Assembly: GCA_937873255.1 (NCBI GenBank)
Contig: CALMVM010000218.1
Location: 367-13,598 of the forward strand
Reading direction: 5' to 3'
DNA length: 13,232 nucleotides
Source of the DNA: an uncultured Verrucomicrobiota bacterium
GTDB taxonomy: Bacteria > Verrucomicrobiota > Verrucomicrobiia > Chthoniobacterales > SZAS-18
Shown here: positions 13,158-13,232 of the stretch, in pieces
How positions within the stretch are numbered: position 1 is the stretch's first letter
How the letters are laid out: the number at the start of each line of letters is the position of its first letter
The notes under the pieces: generated by a model
What the model saw: only the letters and a program-made list of their open reading frames with translations
Databases searched by the model: none
What the model was told of the DNA's origin: nothing
Made by a program: the position numbers and the translations under genes

Positions 13158-13232
13158 GCCGCACCGTCTAACGCTCTCAAGCTCAGCGACAGGCAGGGCG
13201 AAAACAAGCGCGGAGTACGGAGAAGACCTCCT

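Noticed and set aside
12860..13207. Minus-strand frame of 115 codons at the right edge
   Set aside because: It is antisense to the histidine phosphatase gene over most of its length and has no recognisable motif.

Overview
The window is a GC-rich bacterial chromosome segment. I place it tentatively in the Verrucomicrobiota, possibly near the Opitutaceae. This is inference, resting on high GC, near-absence of Shine-Dalgarno sequences at gene starts, short palindromic repeat families, and a capsid-like protein of a type I associate with that phylum. No rRNA, tRNA, CRISPR array or transposase gene was seen.

Layout. 1-340 (minus) is the start of an unidentified gene running off the left edge. 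484-642 (minus) is a 52-codon fragment resembling the N-terminus of DUF2961 (GH172-like) proteins, probably a gene remnant. 707-2818 (minus) is a membrane-anchored hybrid histidine kinase with its own receiver domain. 2819-3211 has no gene but is dense in repeats: a heptamer-based inverted array and two 88-bp palindromic composite units in opposite orientation. 3212-4240 (minus) looks like a lone phage major capsid protein. A REPIN-like inverted pair (4279-4386) and a small unknown gene (4424-4648, minus) follow. A LexA-like S24 regulator (4752-5606, plus) comes next, with a helically phased TTGAAC array in front of it. Together 3212-5606 looks like a decayed or domesticated prophage piece.

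From 5624 on there are metabolic and accessory genes: a TPMT-type methyltransferase (plus), a convergent Uma2-family protein (minus), lipoyl synthase lipA (plus) coupled by an ATGA overlap to a one-helix membrane protein, and a GT2 glycosyltransferase (plus) ending at a likely intrinsic terminator (9102-9133).

9159-11566 (minus) is a two-gene island of visibly lower GC: an EcoRI-type adenine DNA methyltransferase followed, with a 4-bp overlap, by a DUF262-HNH nuclease. This is the best candidate for a little-described system. It would be a restriction-modification or modification-sensing defence operon in which a DUF262-HNH protein stands where the EcoRI endonuclease would be expected. The right end holds upp (uracil phosphoribosyltransferase, minus) divergent from a histidine phosphatase (plus).

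A recurring theme outside the genes is degenerate 7-nt tandem repeats, arranged as a purine-rich arm followed by a pyrimidine-rich arm on the plus strand. They occur at 647-717, 2819-2966 and 12275-12486, with a one-armed case at 8274-8287. They directly abut start codons, or in one case contain a stop codon, and nothing in the annotated genes explains them.
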